A stretch of 64,000 nucleotides of DNA, taken from NCBI GenBank assembly GCA_035534835.1, contig DATLRE010000002.1, positions 3,779-67,778 on the forward strand, in the 5' to 3' direction. This DNA is from Bog-756 sp035534835. GTDB taxonomy: Bacteria > Actinomycetota > Acidimicrobiia > Acidimicrobiales > RAAP-2. The notes beneath the pieces were generated by a model that made no database searches, was not told the DNA's origin, and worked only from the letters and a program-made list of their open reading frames with translations. Position numbers and translations under genes: made by a program. Shown piece by piece: positions 43,683-52,615 of the stretch (position 1 is its first letter; each line of letters starts with the position of its first letter).

Positions 43683-44598
43683 TCGTGGTGGCCCCCCCGG
43701 CCGGCCCCGGAACCCCGCCGCCCGTTCCCCCGCGGAAGCCGAAGCCGGTGGCGCAGGACCCGTTGGTCGGTGTCGACAGGGTGAGGCTCGTGGCCGTGAT
43801 GGCACCCGTCGTGCCGGCAGGCCCGATGGCACGGGCACACTGGCCGACAGCGATCGCGGCCGCGGTGGCCGTCGTCGTCGTGGTGAACGTCGTGGTCCCC
43901 GTGAGGGTGACGGCGACGGTCGATGCCTTCTGCGTGCGGGGGTTGGTCTCGTGGACGGTCACCGTCGAGCCGGTCACCCCGGTGACCAGGCCGGTGGCGG
44001 CGCCGAAGGAACCGCCGCCGAACCCGCCGGGGGGACGGCTGCCCGCCCCCGGTGTCCCGGCCGGACGACCTCCGAACCCGCCCGGGGGACGGCTGCCCGC
44101 TCCCGGCGTCCCGGTGCGGCGACCTCCGAATCCGCCCCGGCTGCACGTTCCGTTGGTCGGCTGGCTGATCGACACCGTGGTCGCCGTGATCGGTTCACCG
44201 AACGGCGTGCTGCTCGACGAGCCCGACGTCGGCTTGCCGAACGCGGAGATGCAGGAGCCGACGGTGATTGCGGTCGCCGATGTCGCGGTGATCTGGTGGA
44301 TCGTCGTCGACGGGGTGTAGGTCACCGCGGTCTGGCCGGTCTGGGCGTTCTGGACCTCGAGGGTGGTTCCGTTGACCGCAGCGATCGTCCCCGAGGCCCC
44401 GGGCCGGGTGCTCGGGGTCGTGGAGGATCGCGCCGGTGCCGCCGTGGAGTTCGTGGACGAGGCGCCGGACGACCCGCCGCACGCGGCGAGGACCAGCCCT
44501 GCCATGCCTACGACCGTGAGAGCCACCTTCCGGCGCACGCGCACACGGGCGCGGCGTCGACCGGTGGTCGGACCGTCGGGAGGGGTGGTGTCGTGCAT
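43675..44598 (-). CDS. lipoprotein with two DUF5666-like domains
   Basis: A 307-residue lipoprotein: a twin-arginine-rich N-terminus, a hydrophobic stretch and the lipobox LVLAAC with Cys40. Two similar small beta domains follow: GTIAAVNGTTLEVQNAQTG...TYTPSTTIHQ and GLVTGVTGSTVTVHETNPR...TLTGTTTFTT, each followed by a cysteine in VGSCISAFG or VGQCARAIG. This is the DUF5666 pattern. Between them is a near-perfect duplication containing TGTPGAGSRPPGGFGG. Start at the ATG of MHDTTPPDG with GGAAGAGA ahead. It sits between the permease and the second adaptor gene, so it is probably an outer accessory of the exporter. Confidence 0.78.
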   Translation of the reverse strand: MHDTTPPDGPTTGRRRARVRVRRKVALTVVGMAGLVLAACGGSSGASSTNSTAAPARSSTTPSTRPGASGTIAAVNGTTLEVQNAQTGQTAVTYTPSTTIHQITATSATAITVGSCISAFGKPTSGSSSSTPFGEPITATTVSISQPTNGTCSRGGFGGRRTGTPGAGSRPPGGFGGRPAGTPGAGSRPPGGFGGGSFGAATGLVTGVTGSTVTVHETNPRTQKASTVAVTLTGTTTFTTTTTATAAAIAVGQCARAIGPAGTTGAITATSLTLSTPTNGSCATGFGFRGGTGGGVPGPAGGATTSA

Positions 44599-44666
44599 GG
44601 TCTCTTCCTTCGTTGCTCGAGGGTTCGGTCTCGGGTGCAGTCGGCTTGCCGCGATCGGACGGGAGG

Positions 44667-45911
44667 TCATTCGCTGCGGAGGGCGTCGATCGGTGGGAGC
44701 TTGGCGGCGCGGCTGGCGGGGTAGACGCCGAAGACGATGCCGATGGCCACGGCCACGGCGATGGCCCCGACCGCGGCGGCCGGGGACACGGTGATCGGAT
44801 TGGAGATGACGTGCGGGAGCACGACGGCGCCGACGAGGCCGAGGACGGCGCCGAGGACGCCGCCGACCGATCCGAGCACGGAGGCCTCGACCAGGAATTG
44901 GCGGCGGATGACCCGCGGGGTGGCCCCGAGCGCCTTGCGCAGGCCGATCTCCCGGATCCGCTCGGTCACCGACACCAGCATGATGTTCATCACACCGATC
45001 CCGCCGACGAGCAAGGAGATCCCGGCGATGCCGCCCAGCAGGATCGTGAGCGTCCGGTCGACCGACGTGGCCGTGGAGAGGACCTGCTGCTCACTGGTGA
45101 TGGTGAAGTCGGCCGCCGTACTCGTGGTGATCCCGTGGAGGTTCAGGAGCTCTGCGTCCGCCTCCTGGTAGGCGGCGGACAGGGTGGCACCCGACGTCGC
45201 CTGGATCAGGATCTGGCTGACCGAGCTACGGCTCGTGCCGCCGAACAGGAGTGCAGAGGCCGTGGTCAGCGGCACGATGGCCTGATCGTCGGGGTTGGCC
45301 ACCGTCGACGAGCTCGACGAGGAGCCGACACTGTTGAGGACGCCGATGACCGTCATCGGCTGGCCGGCGATGTTCACCGACTGGCCGACCGGATCGCGGA
45401 ACCCGAAGAGTTCCTGGGCCGTCACCGTCCCCAGCACGACCACCTCGGCCCGGGTGGCCAGGTCGTGGGAGACGATGAACCGGCCTTCGGTCATGCTTCG
45501 GCCGCGAACCGTCAGCCAGGAGGGGTCGGTCCCGACGACGCTGGTGGTCCAGTTGGTGGTTCCGGCGACCAGGCTCTCCGACGCGGAAGTGGCCGGTGCC
45601 ACCGCGTGGATGTCCGGCGCAACGACCTTGGAGGTGAGCGCGACAGCGTCGCCGACGGTGAGGGTCGAGGCGGACCCGAAGCCGCCCCGCAGGCCCGAGG
45701 ACGAGGTGGTGCTGCCGGGGGTCACCGTCAGCAGATTCGAACCGAGGGCGGTGATCTCCGACCCGACCTGTTGCTGGGCCCCCTCGCCGAGCCCCACCGT
45801 CAGGATCACCGCGGTGATGCCGATCATGATCCCCAGGACGGTCAGCGCCGAGCGCAGCCGGTGCGACACCACGGCGTCCAGGCCGGTACGGAACGTCTCC
45901 AACAGGTTCAC
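44667..45911 (-). CDS. MacB-like ABC transporter permease (FtsX-fold)
   Basis: A 414-residue permease with four membrane segments. The first lies in RSALTVLGIMIGITAVILTVG; then comes a large extracytoplasmic MacB_PCD-type domain (about residues 50-285), then three segments near GGIAGISLLVGGIGVMNIMLVSV and the C-terminus. The cytoplasmic loop RIREIGLRKALGATPRVIRRQFL is the MacB/FtsX coupling helix. GTG start overlapping the ATPase stop (GTGA). Such systems export or drive periplasmic work via mechanotransmission; the cargo is unknown. Confidence 0.9.
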   Translation of the reverse strand: MNLLETFRTGLDAVVSHRLRSALTVLGIMIGITAVILTVGLGEGAQQQVGSEITALGSNLLTVTPGSTTSSSGLRGGFGSASTLTVGDAVALTSKVVAPDIHAVAPATSASESLVAGTTNWTTSVVGTDPSWLTVRGRSMTEGRFIVSHDLATRAEVVVLGTVTAQELFGFRDPVGQSVNIAGQPMTVIGVLNSVGSSSSSSTVANPDDQAIVPLTTASALLFGGTSRSSVSQILIQATSGATLSAAYQEADAELLNLHGITTSTAADFTITSEQQVLSTATSVDRTLTILLGGIAGISLLVGGIGVMNIMLVSVTERIREIGLRKALGATPRVIRRQFLVEASVLGSVGGVLGAVLGLVGAVVLPHVISNPITVSPAAAVGAIAVAVAIGIVFGVYPASRAAKLPPIDALRSE

Positions 45912-46684
45912 GGGACGTCGGCCCCGGCTGCTACAGCCCCCACCGGAGTGGTGTCGCCGATCTGGCCGTCGCGGATCCGCATGATCCGCCCGGACCGTGC
46001 GGCCACGTCGGAATCGTGGGTGATCAGCACGACGGTGCGGCCGCTCACGTGCAGTTCGTCGAGGAGGCCCATGACGTCGTGGGCCGAGACCGAGTCCAGG
46101 TTGCCGGTCGGTTCGTCGGCCAGGATCAGGTCCGGGTCGGTCACCAGTGCGCGGGCCACCGCCACCCGCTGCTGCTGTCCGCCGGACAGCTCACCGGGGC
46201 GGTGTTGGACGCGGTCGCCGAGGCCGACACGCTCCAGCGCCTCCAATGCCCGGCGCCTGCGCTCCGGCCTGTCCACGCCCGCGTAGAGGAGCGGGAGCTC
46301 CACGTTGCGCCATGCGCTCAGCGATGCCAGCAGGTTGAACTGCTGGAACACGAATCCGATGCGCTTGTTGCGCGCGTGGGCGAGGTCTTCCTCGGTCATC
46401 CCGCTGACGTCGTCGCCGGCCAGGAGGAACCGCCCCGAGGTCGGGACGTCGAGGCACCCGAGGATGTGCATGAGGGTCGACTTTCCCGACCCCGACGGTC
46501 CCATGATGGAGACGTACTCGCCCCGGTCGATCGCGAACGAGACGCCGCGGAGTGCGTCCACCTCGAGCGACCCGGTCCGGTAGGTCTTCCAGACATCGTC
46601 CACCTCGATCACGGGGCGGTGCACCACCGGGTGGGCATCGGTGCGGTCGACCCAGACCTCGACCGTGTCGTCGGCGTCGGTCAT
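45908..46684 (-). CDS. MacB/LolD-type ABC transporter ATPase
   Basis: A 258-residue ATPase with Walker A GPSGSGKST, signature LSGGQQQRVAVARA, Walker B LILADEPTGNLD and the H-loop LITHDSD. FQQFNLLASLSAWRNVELPLLYAG is typical of the MacB/LolD/FtsE group that pairs with FtsX-fold permeases. ATG overlapping the adaptor stop (ATGA) and its own stop overlapping the permease start, so the three are translationally coupled. Confidence 0.93.
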   Translation of the reverse strand: MTDADDTVEVWVDRTDAHPVVHRPVIEVDDVWKTYRTGSLEVDALRGVSFAIDRGEYVSIMGPSGSGKSTLMHILGCLDVPTSGRFLLAGDDVSGMTEEDLAHARNKRIGFVFQQFNLLASLSAWRNVELPLLYAGVDRPERRRRALEALERVGLGDRVQHRPGELSGGQQQRVAVARALVTDPDLILADEPTGNLDSVSAHDVMGLLDELHVSGRTVVLITHDSDVAARSGRIMRIRDGQIGDTTPVGAVAAGADVP

Positions 46685-47961
46685 CCGCCTACGCCGCCCG
46701 CTCCACCACCGAACCGGCCGGCACCGCCGCCGAAGCCGCCGCCGAAGCCGCCGCCACCGAAGCCGCCGCCACCGAAGCCGCCGCCGCCCGTGCGGGTGGA
46801 TCCGAGCGGGCCCCGGAAGGACACGCTGGTCACGTACACCTTTTCACCGACGGTCAGCCCGCTCACGATCTGGGTCTGGCCGGCCGCGGCGATCCCCGTC
46901 GTCACGTCCCGCACGACCTTCGCGCCGCCGGAATCGAGCGTCACGGCCGTTGTACCCCCGGTGTAGGTGATCGCTCCGGTCGGAACGACGAGGACACCCT
47001 GCAGTTCCTTCACGATGATCGAGATGTTGGCGCTCGTGCCGCCGTAGAGGCCGGTGGGGCTGCCGGTCACGTCGATGACGACCGGGAACGACGACACTCC
47101 CGAGGTGGTCGTCGCAACCAGGCCGATCGAGCCGACCGTCCCGTAGACAGGCGTGGTGGCACCGGACGGTGTGATCGTGGCCTGGTCGCCGATCTGCAGC
47201 GACGAGACGCCGGTGCTGGAGACGGAGGCGTTGACGATGTAGGAGCCGGTCGACACCACGACGACCTGGCCCGAGGACGACGAGGATGACGAGGACGATC
47301 CGGTCGATGCAGCCGATCCGGTCGATGCAGCCGAGTTGAACCCCGAGCCGCCCGACGCACCCGTGCCCGACGACGACGCGCCCGACGACGAGGAGGAGTT
47401 CGCACCGGTCACCTGCTGGCCTACGGTGAGACTCACCGACGCCACGGTGCCCGCCGTGGTGGACACCAGTGTGGCATCGGTCACCGCGGTCTGGGCACTG
47501 GCTGCCTGGTTCTGCGCAGCGGCGACGTTGGCCTCGTCGAGCGCAATCTGGGTGGCGCTGGCACCGGCGGCCTGGTCGGAGGCCAACTGGGCCTGGTCGT
47601 TGGCCAGGGCCGCCTGGGCCTGGGCTGCCGCGGCGTTCAGCGCGGTCGGGTCCACCGTGGCCAGGGCCTGGCCGGCGGTGACCGTCTGGCCGGCGGTGAC
47701 GTCGACGGCTGTCACCTTCCCGGACACGGCGAAGTTCAGGTCGGCCGTGGTGGCGGGTTCGATCGTCCCGGTGGCGGCGACCGTCTGGCTGACGGTCCCG
47801 GTGGTCACCGTCTGGACGGTGGTGGTCGTGACCACACCGGCGGCCGAGGCACTGGAGGGGCGGGTCGCGAACCAGGTGCCCACGCCCGCACCGGCGACGA
47901 CCACCACCACGGCAACGATCCACCACTTCCTGGCTCCCCTGGACTGCGTGTCTTTCGTCAC
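46681..47961 (-). CDS. membrane-fusion protein (RND/MacA-like adaptor) with Gly-rich tail
   Basis: A 426-residue adaptor with one membrane anchor (WWIVAVVVVVAGAGVGTWF), the lipoyl half AATGTIEPATTADLNFAVSGKVTAVDV, a short helical hairpin with AQAALANDQAQLASDQAA, the second lipoyl half VSTTAGTVASVSLTVGQQVTG, a Ser/Gly-rich linker and a beta-barrel. The C-terminal 40 residues are repeated GGGGF and GAGRFGGG. It is the first gene of a five-gene operon. GTG start with GAGG 5 nt before. It corresponds to MacA; a second, larger adaptor ends the operon. Confidence 0.88.
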   Translation of the reverse strand: MTKDTQSRGARKWWIVAVVVVVAGAGVGTWFATRPSSASAAGVVTTTTVQTVTTGTVSQTVAATGTIEPATTADLNFAVSGKVTAVDVTAGQTVTAGQALATVDPTALNAAAAQAQAALANDQAQLASDQAAGASATQIALDEANVAAAQNQAASAQTAVTDATLVSTTAGTVASVSLTVGQQVTGANSSSSSGASSSGTGASGGSGFNSAASTGSAASTGSSSSSSSSSGQVVVVSTGSYIVNASVSSTGVSSLQIGDQATITPSGATTPVYGTVGSIGLVATTTSGVSSFPVVIDVTGSPTGLYGGTSANISIIVKELQGVLVVPTGAITYTGGTTAVTLDSGGAKVVRDVTTGIAAAGQTQIVSGLTVGEKVYVTSVSFRGPLGSTRTGGGGFGGGGFGGGGFGGGFGGGAGRFGGGAGGVGG

Positions 47962-48069
47962 CGGTACCTCGTCGACGTTCGCGCGGCCGCAGCCAACGGT
48001 CGTTCCCGTGCGGCCGGCATCCCGCCCGACCAGGGCCTTCAGCGGAGCAGTGGAACACCGGAAGGTAAG

Positions 48070-48088
48070 AGCCAGCTGAGTGCTGGCT
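48070..48088. promoter_or_regulatory. inverted repeat between the exporter operon and an aldo/keto reductase gene
   Basis: AGCCAGC-TGAGT-GCTGGCT has perfect 7-bp arms and a 5-nt spacer. It lies between divergent transcripts, 109 nt upstream of both the exporter GTG and the reductase ATG. On the minus strand a TACCTT hexamer (48062-48067) follows it at once, so a bound regulator could block that promoter. No regulator gene is adjacent. Confidence 0.4.
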
Positions 48089-48197
48089 GAGGGGTGCGTG
48101 AGAACCGCCGGCGGGGTCCGTCCCTCACGGCCGCACCGCTCCGCGACGACGCTGTCTAGGGTGGTGGCGCCGCTCCCGTCGATCCCGGAGGCCCCAC

Positions 48198-49178
48198 ATG
48201 GAGTACGTCAACCTCGGACGCACCGGACTGCGCGTGTCGCGCGTCTGTCTGGGCATGATGAGCTTCGGGAACGACTCCGAACGGCCCTGGGTGCTGGACG
48301 AGGAGGCGGCCGAGCCCATCGTGCGGGCCGCCGTCGAAGGGGGTGTCACCTTCTTCGACACCGCCGACACCTACTCGGCCGGAGCGAGCGAGGTGGCCAC
48401 CGGGCACATCCTCCCGAAGTACCTGGGCCGCGAGGAGATGGTGGTCGCCACCAAGGTATTCATGCCCGTGACCCCCGGCGAGAACGGCGGCGGCCTCTCC
48501 CGCAAGCACATCCTGGCGGGCATCGACGCCTCGCTCACGCGCCTGGGCATGGACTACGTCGACCTCTACCAGATCCATCGCTGGGACAACCGGACGCCCG
48601 TCGAGGAGACGATGGAGGTGCTCCACGACGTGGTCCGGGCCGGCAAGGCCCGCTACATCGGCGCGTCGAGCATGTTCGCGTGGCAGTTCGCCAAGGCCCA
48701 GGCCGCGGCCGACGCCAACGGGTGGACCCGGTTCGTGTCGATGCAGAACCACTACAACCTGATCTACCGCGAGGAGGAACGGGAGATGATCCCGCAGTGC
48801 GTCGACATGGGTGTCGGCGTGATCCCGTGGAGTCCGCTCGCCCGAGGCGTGCTGGCCGGCAACCGCACACGGTCGGGCGAGCGGCGCACGACCCGCTCGG
48901 AGACCGACGACTTCACCAACTACCTCTACAACCAGCCCACCGACTTCGACGTGGTGGAGCGGGTGGCCGAGGTCGCCGGGGGGCGGGGCGTCCCGGCCGC
49001 GCAGGTGGCGCTGGCCTGGCTGCTGCAGAAACGGGGCGTGACGGCGCCGATCGTCGGGGCCACGAAGACCGGTCACCTGTCCGACGCGCTCGCCGCCGAG
49101 CAGCTCGTCCTCGAGGAGTCCGAGGTGGAGCGCCTCGAGGAGCCCTACGCTCCCCACCCGGTGCTCGGCCACTTCTAG
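48198..49178 (+). CDS. aldo/keto reductase
   Basis: A 326-residue NADPH-dependent TIM-barrel reductase. The catalytic tetrad can be placed at Asp54 and Tyr59 (TFFDTADTYS), Lys86 (VATKVF) and His127 (YQIHRWD). IVGATKTGHLSDAL near the C-terminus is the phosphate-binding part. It resembles the YajO/general stress AKR group. An excellent GGAGG lies ahead of the ATG. The substrate is not predictable. A palindrome follows its stop. Confidence 0.92.
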   Translation: MEYVNLGRTGLRVSRVCLGMMSFGNDSERPWVLDEEAAEPIVRAAVEGGVTFFDTADTYSAGASEVATGHILPKYLGREEMVVATKVFMPVTPGENGGGLSRKHILAGIDASLTRLGMDYVDLYQIHRWDNRTPVEETMEVLHDVVRAGKARYIGASSMFAWQFAKAQAAADANGWTRFVSMQNHYNLIYREEEREMIPQCVDMGVGVIPWSPLARGVLAGNRTRSGERRTTRSETDDFTNYLYNQPTDFDVVERVAEVAGGRGVPAAQVALAWLLQKRGVTAPIVGATKTGHLSDALAAEQLVLEESEVERLEEPYAPHPVLGHF

Positions 49179-49183
49179 CGTCG

Positions 49184-49199
49184 TCGGCCCGCGGGCCGA
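49184..49199. terminator. 16-bp palindrome after the aldo/keto reductase
   Basis: TCGGCCCGCGGGCCGA, 6 nt after the stop, can fold into a 6-bp GC-rich stem with a CGCG loop. It has no T-tract. Its position suggests termination before the next gene at 49354. Confidence 0.45.
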
Positions 49200-49353
49200 T
49201 GAGCGCCCGACCCCGCACCGGTGCCGGCGCCCATGGCACCCCGGAACGGCCCACAACCGCTCGGAGTCGGCCCGACACATCCGGACGCGGGCCGAGTGTA
49301 CGGTGCCTGGAGGTGCGCGGGGCGTGGTCCCCGTACAGAGCAGGAGTGGATCC

Positions 49354-50043
49354 ATGAACGACGCCCGCACGGTCCGACCGGCCTCGGTCGACTTCCACTT
49401 CGACATCATGTGCCCCTACGCCTACCAGACGTCCCTGTGGATCCGGAACGTCCGCGACGCCACGGGTCTCGACATCCGCTGGCGGTTCTTCAGCCTCGAG
49501 GAGATCAACCGAGCCGAAGGCAAGAAGCACCCCTGGGAGCGCGAGTGGTCCTACGGCTGGTCGATGATGCGCATCGGCGCCCTCCTGCGCCGTGAGGACA
49601 TGGCCCTCCTGGACCGTTGGTACGCGGCGGCGGGCCGGGCGCTCCACGTCGAGGGCCGCAAGCCCCACCGCCCCGAGGTGGCCGAGGAGATCCTGGCCGA
49701 GATGGGACTCGACCCCGGCACCGTGCACGCCGCCATCGCCGACCCGACCACCGGAGACGAGGTGCTGGCCGAGCACGAGCAGGTGGTCGCCCTCGGCGGG
49801 TTCGGCGTGCCGACGTTGCGCTTCGAGGACGGCCAGGCCCTGTTCGGCCCGGTGCTGGTCGACCCCCCGACCGGTGAGGCGGCCGTCCGCCTGTGGGACC
49901 TCACCCTGGGCTGGCTCGAGTTCCCCCACCTCTACGAGATCCAGCGCCCGAAGGGCCCGGCCGACATCGACGCGATCGCCACCGCCTTCACCCCCTACCT
50001 CGACGCCCGGGACTGGCTGTCGGTCCAGAAGCCGACGCCGTGA
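49354..50043 (+). CDS. DsbA-family (2-hydroxychromene-2-carboxylate isomerase-like) thioredoxin-fold protein
   Basis: A 229-residue DsbA-fold protein without a signal peptide, so cytoplasmic. FHFDIMCPYAYQTSLW holds one cysteine where DsbA has CxxC, as in glutathione-type isomerases and FrnE relatives. GGFGVPTLRFEDGQALFGP is the cis-proline loop and end of the fold. Members act in aromatic degradation or mycothiol-dependent reactions; here the function is open. ATG with AGGAG ahead. It lies 13 nt before the deacetylase gene, so the two are probably co-transcribed. Confidence 0.82.
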   Translation: MNDARTVRPASVDFHFDIMCPYAYQTSLWIRNVRDATGLDIRWRFFSLEEINRAEGKKHPWEREWSYGWSMMRIGALLRREDMALLDRWYAAAGRALHVEGRKPHRPEVAEEILAEMGLDPGTVHAAIADPTTGDEVLAEHEQVVALGGFGVPTLRFEDGQALFGPVLVDPPTGEAAVRLWDLTLGWLEFPHLYEIQRPKGPADIDAIATAFTPYLDARDWLSVQKPTP

Positions 50044-50056
50044 ACGGGACGGCCGC

Positions 50057-51118
<1,062 letters not shown>

Positions 51119-51207
51119 CGCCGGGCGGACACCGTCCCGTGATCCACGACCACTACGCTCGCGCACGCAGTACCCGCACGGCGGACGACCCGACCTGGAG
51201 GATGACC

Positions 51208-51666
51208 ATGACGACGGACCCGCAGGACCACCCCACCGGTGTCGTGGTCGGCTACGACGGGTCGGCCGCGGCCGACGGCGCGGTCGGTTGGGCCGCCGAT
51301 CAGGCGGTCCGTACCGGCGGGCGCCTCGACGTGGTGACGGCGTGGGAGTACCCGACCTCGTGGGGCAGCACGATCCCGCTGCCGACGGGCTACGACCCGG
51401 CCCGGGACGCCCGGGCGATGCTCGATCCCGTCATCGACCGGATCCACGCCGAGCACCCCGACCTCGAGGTCCACGCCCATGTGGTGGAGGGCAATCCCGG
51501 CGACGTCCTGACGGAGGCATCCAAGCACGGTGCGCTCCTCGTCGTCGCCAGCCGCGGGCACCGGGCGCTGGCCGGCGTGCTGCTCGGCTCGGTCAGCCAG
51601 CACTGCGCGACCCACGCCGCCTGCCCGGTCGTGATCTACCGGGGGTCCGAACCGGCAGCCGGATGA
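51208..51666 (+). CDS. universal stress protein (UspA family)
   Basis: A 152-residue single-domain Usp that probably binds ATP. It begins VVVGYDGSAAADGAV and ends with the ATP-loop signature SRGHRALAGVLLGSVSQ followed by ACPVVIY. Two ATGs are near: GGAGG (51197-51201) abuts the first (51202) but is 6 nt from the second (51208), so I prefer the second. Its stop overlaps the esterase start (ATGA). Confidence 0.92.
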   Translation: MTTDPQDHPTGVVVGYDGSAAADGAVGWAADQAVRTGGRLDVVTAWEYPTSWGSTIPLPTGYDPARDARAMLDPVIDRIHAEHPDLEVHAHVVEGNPGDVLTEASKHGALLVVASRGHRALAGVLLGSVSQHCATHAACPVVIYRGSEPAAG

Positions 51667-52562
51667 CCAGCGAACTGCTGGCCGCCGTGATCGACGGCAT
51701 GCCGGCCGACTTCGCCCGTCCCGACGACGACGCCGTCACCACGCGGGCCCGGATGGCTCCGCTCCACGGCCATCCGCTGGGACAGGACACCGTGGTGCGC
51801 TTCACGTCGGCCGGAGGCGTTCGCTGCGGTCGGCTGTCCACGGCGGCGTCCCGACCCGATCGGGGGACGGCCGTGTTCTTCCACGGCGGCGCCTTCGTCT
51901 CCTGCGACCTCGAGGCGTACCTGTTCTACGCCGAGTACGTCGCCGATCACCTCGGCGTCCCGGTGGTCACCGTCGACTACCGCCTGGCCCCCGAGCACCG
52001 GTTCCCCGCCGCCCTCGACGACTGCGTCGCCGCATACGCGGCACTGGTCGACGACGGCCTGGCGCCCGAGCGAACGGTCTTCGTCGGTGACTCGTGCGGG
52101 GGCGGGCTGGCCCTCGCCACCGCCCAGGCGGCACCCGACTCGGGCGCCGCCGTACCGGCCGGCGTCGTGTCGCTGTCCGGATGGACCGATCTCGACACCC
52201 GGGGCTACGGCCCGGACGGCCCCGCCGGTCCCGATCCCTTCGTCACGGAGGGATTCCTGCGGTCGCGGGCGCGTGACTACCTCGGTCCGGAGGGCGATGC
52301 CCGGGATCCGCGTGCCTCGCCCGGCCGAGGGCGGCTGGAAGGACTGCCGCCGCTGCTGCTGCAGGTCGGCGAGGTCGACGTCACCCGACTCGATGCCGAG
52401 CACCTCGGACGGGCGGCCCGGGCCGTCGGCACCGACGCCCGGTTGGACGTCGTGGCCGGCGGCATCCACGGTGTCCAGGGGCTGGTCAACCTGGGCGTGC
52501 CCGAGGCCGTGGCCGCGTGGGCGTCCGTGGCCCGCTTCGTCGACGGACTGCTCGGGGACTGA
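51663..52562 (+). CDS. alpha/beta hydrolase of the hormone-sensitive-lipase (type IV esterase) family
   Basis: A 299-residue esterase. The oxyanion motif HGG is at 74-76 (FFHGGAF), YRLAPEHRFPAAL is the family segment and the nucleophile is Ser144 in GDSCGG. Asp in GEVDVTRLDAE and His in GGIHGVQG complete the triad. It should hydrolyse short acyl esters. The ATG overlaps the Usp stop (ATGA), so the two form a coupled pair. Confidence 0.92.
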   Translation: MTSELLAAVIDGMPADFARPDDDAVTTRARMAPLHGHPLGQDTVVRFTSAGGVRCGRLSTAASRPDRGTAVFFHGGAFVSCDLEAYLFYAEYVADHLGVPVVTVDYRLAPEHRFPAALDDCVAAYAALVDDGLAPERTVFVGDSCGGGLALATAQAAPDSGAAVPAGVVSLSGWTDLDTRGYGPDGPAGPDPFVTEGFLRSRARDYLGPEGDARDPRASPGRGRLEGLPPLLLQVGEVDVTRLDAEHLGRAARAVGTDARLDVVAGGIHGVQGLVNLGVPEAVAAWASVARFVDGLLGD

Positions 52563-52615
52563 CCGGGAGCACGGCCGGGGGCGGAAAGGCCGGGGCGGGC
52601 CCCGTCCCGTCGGCG

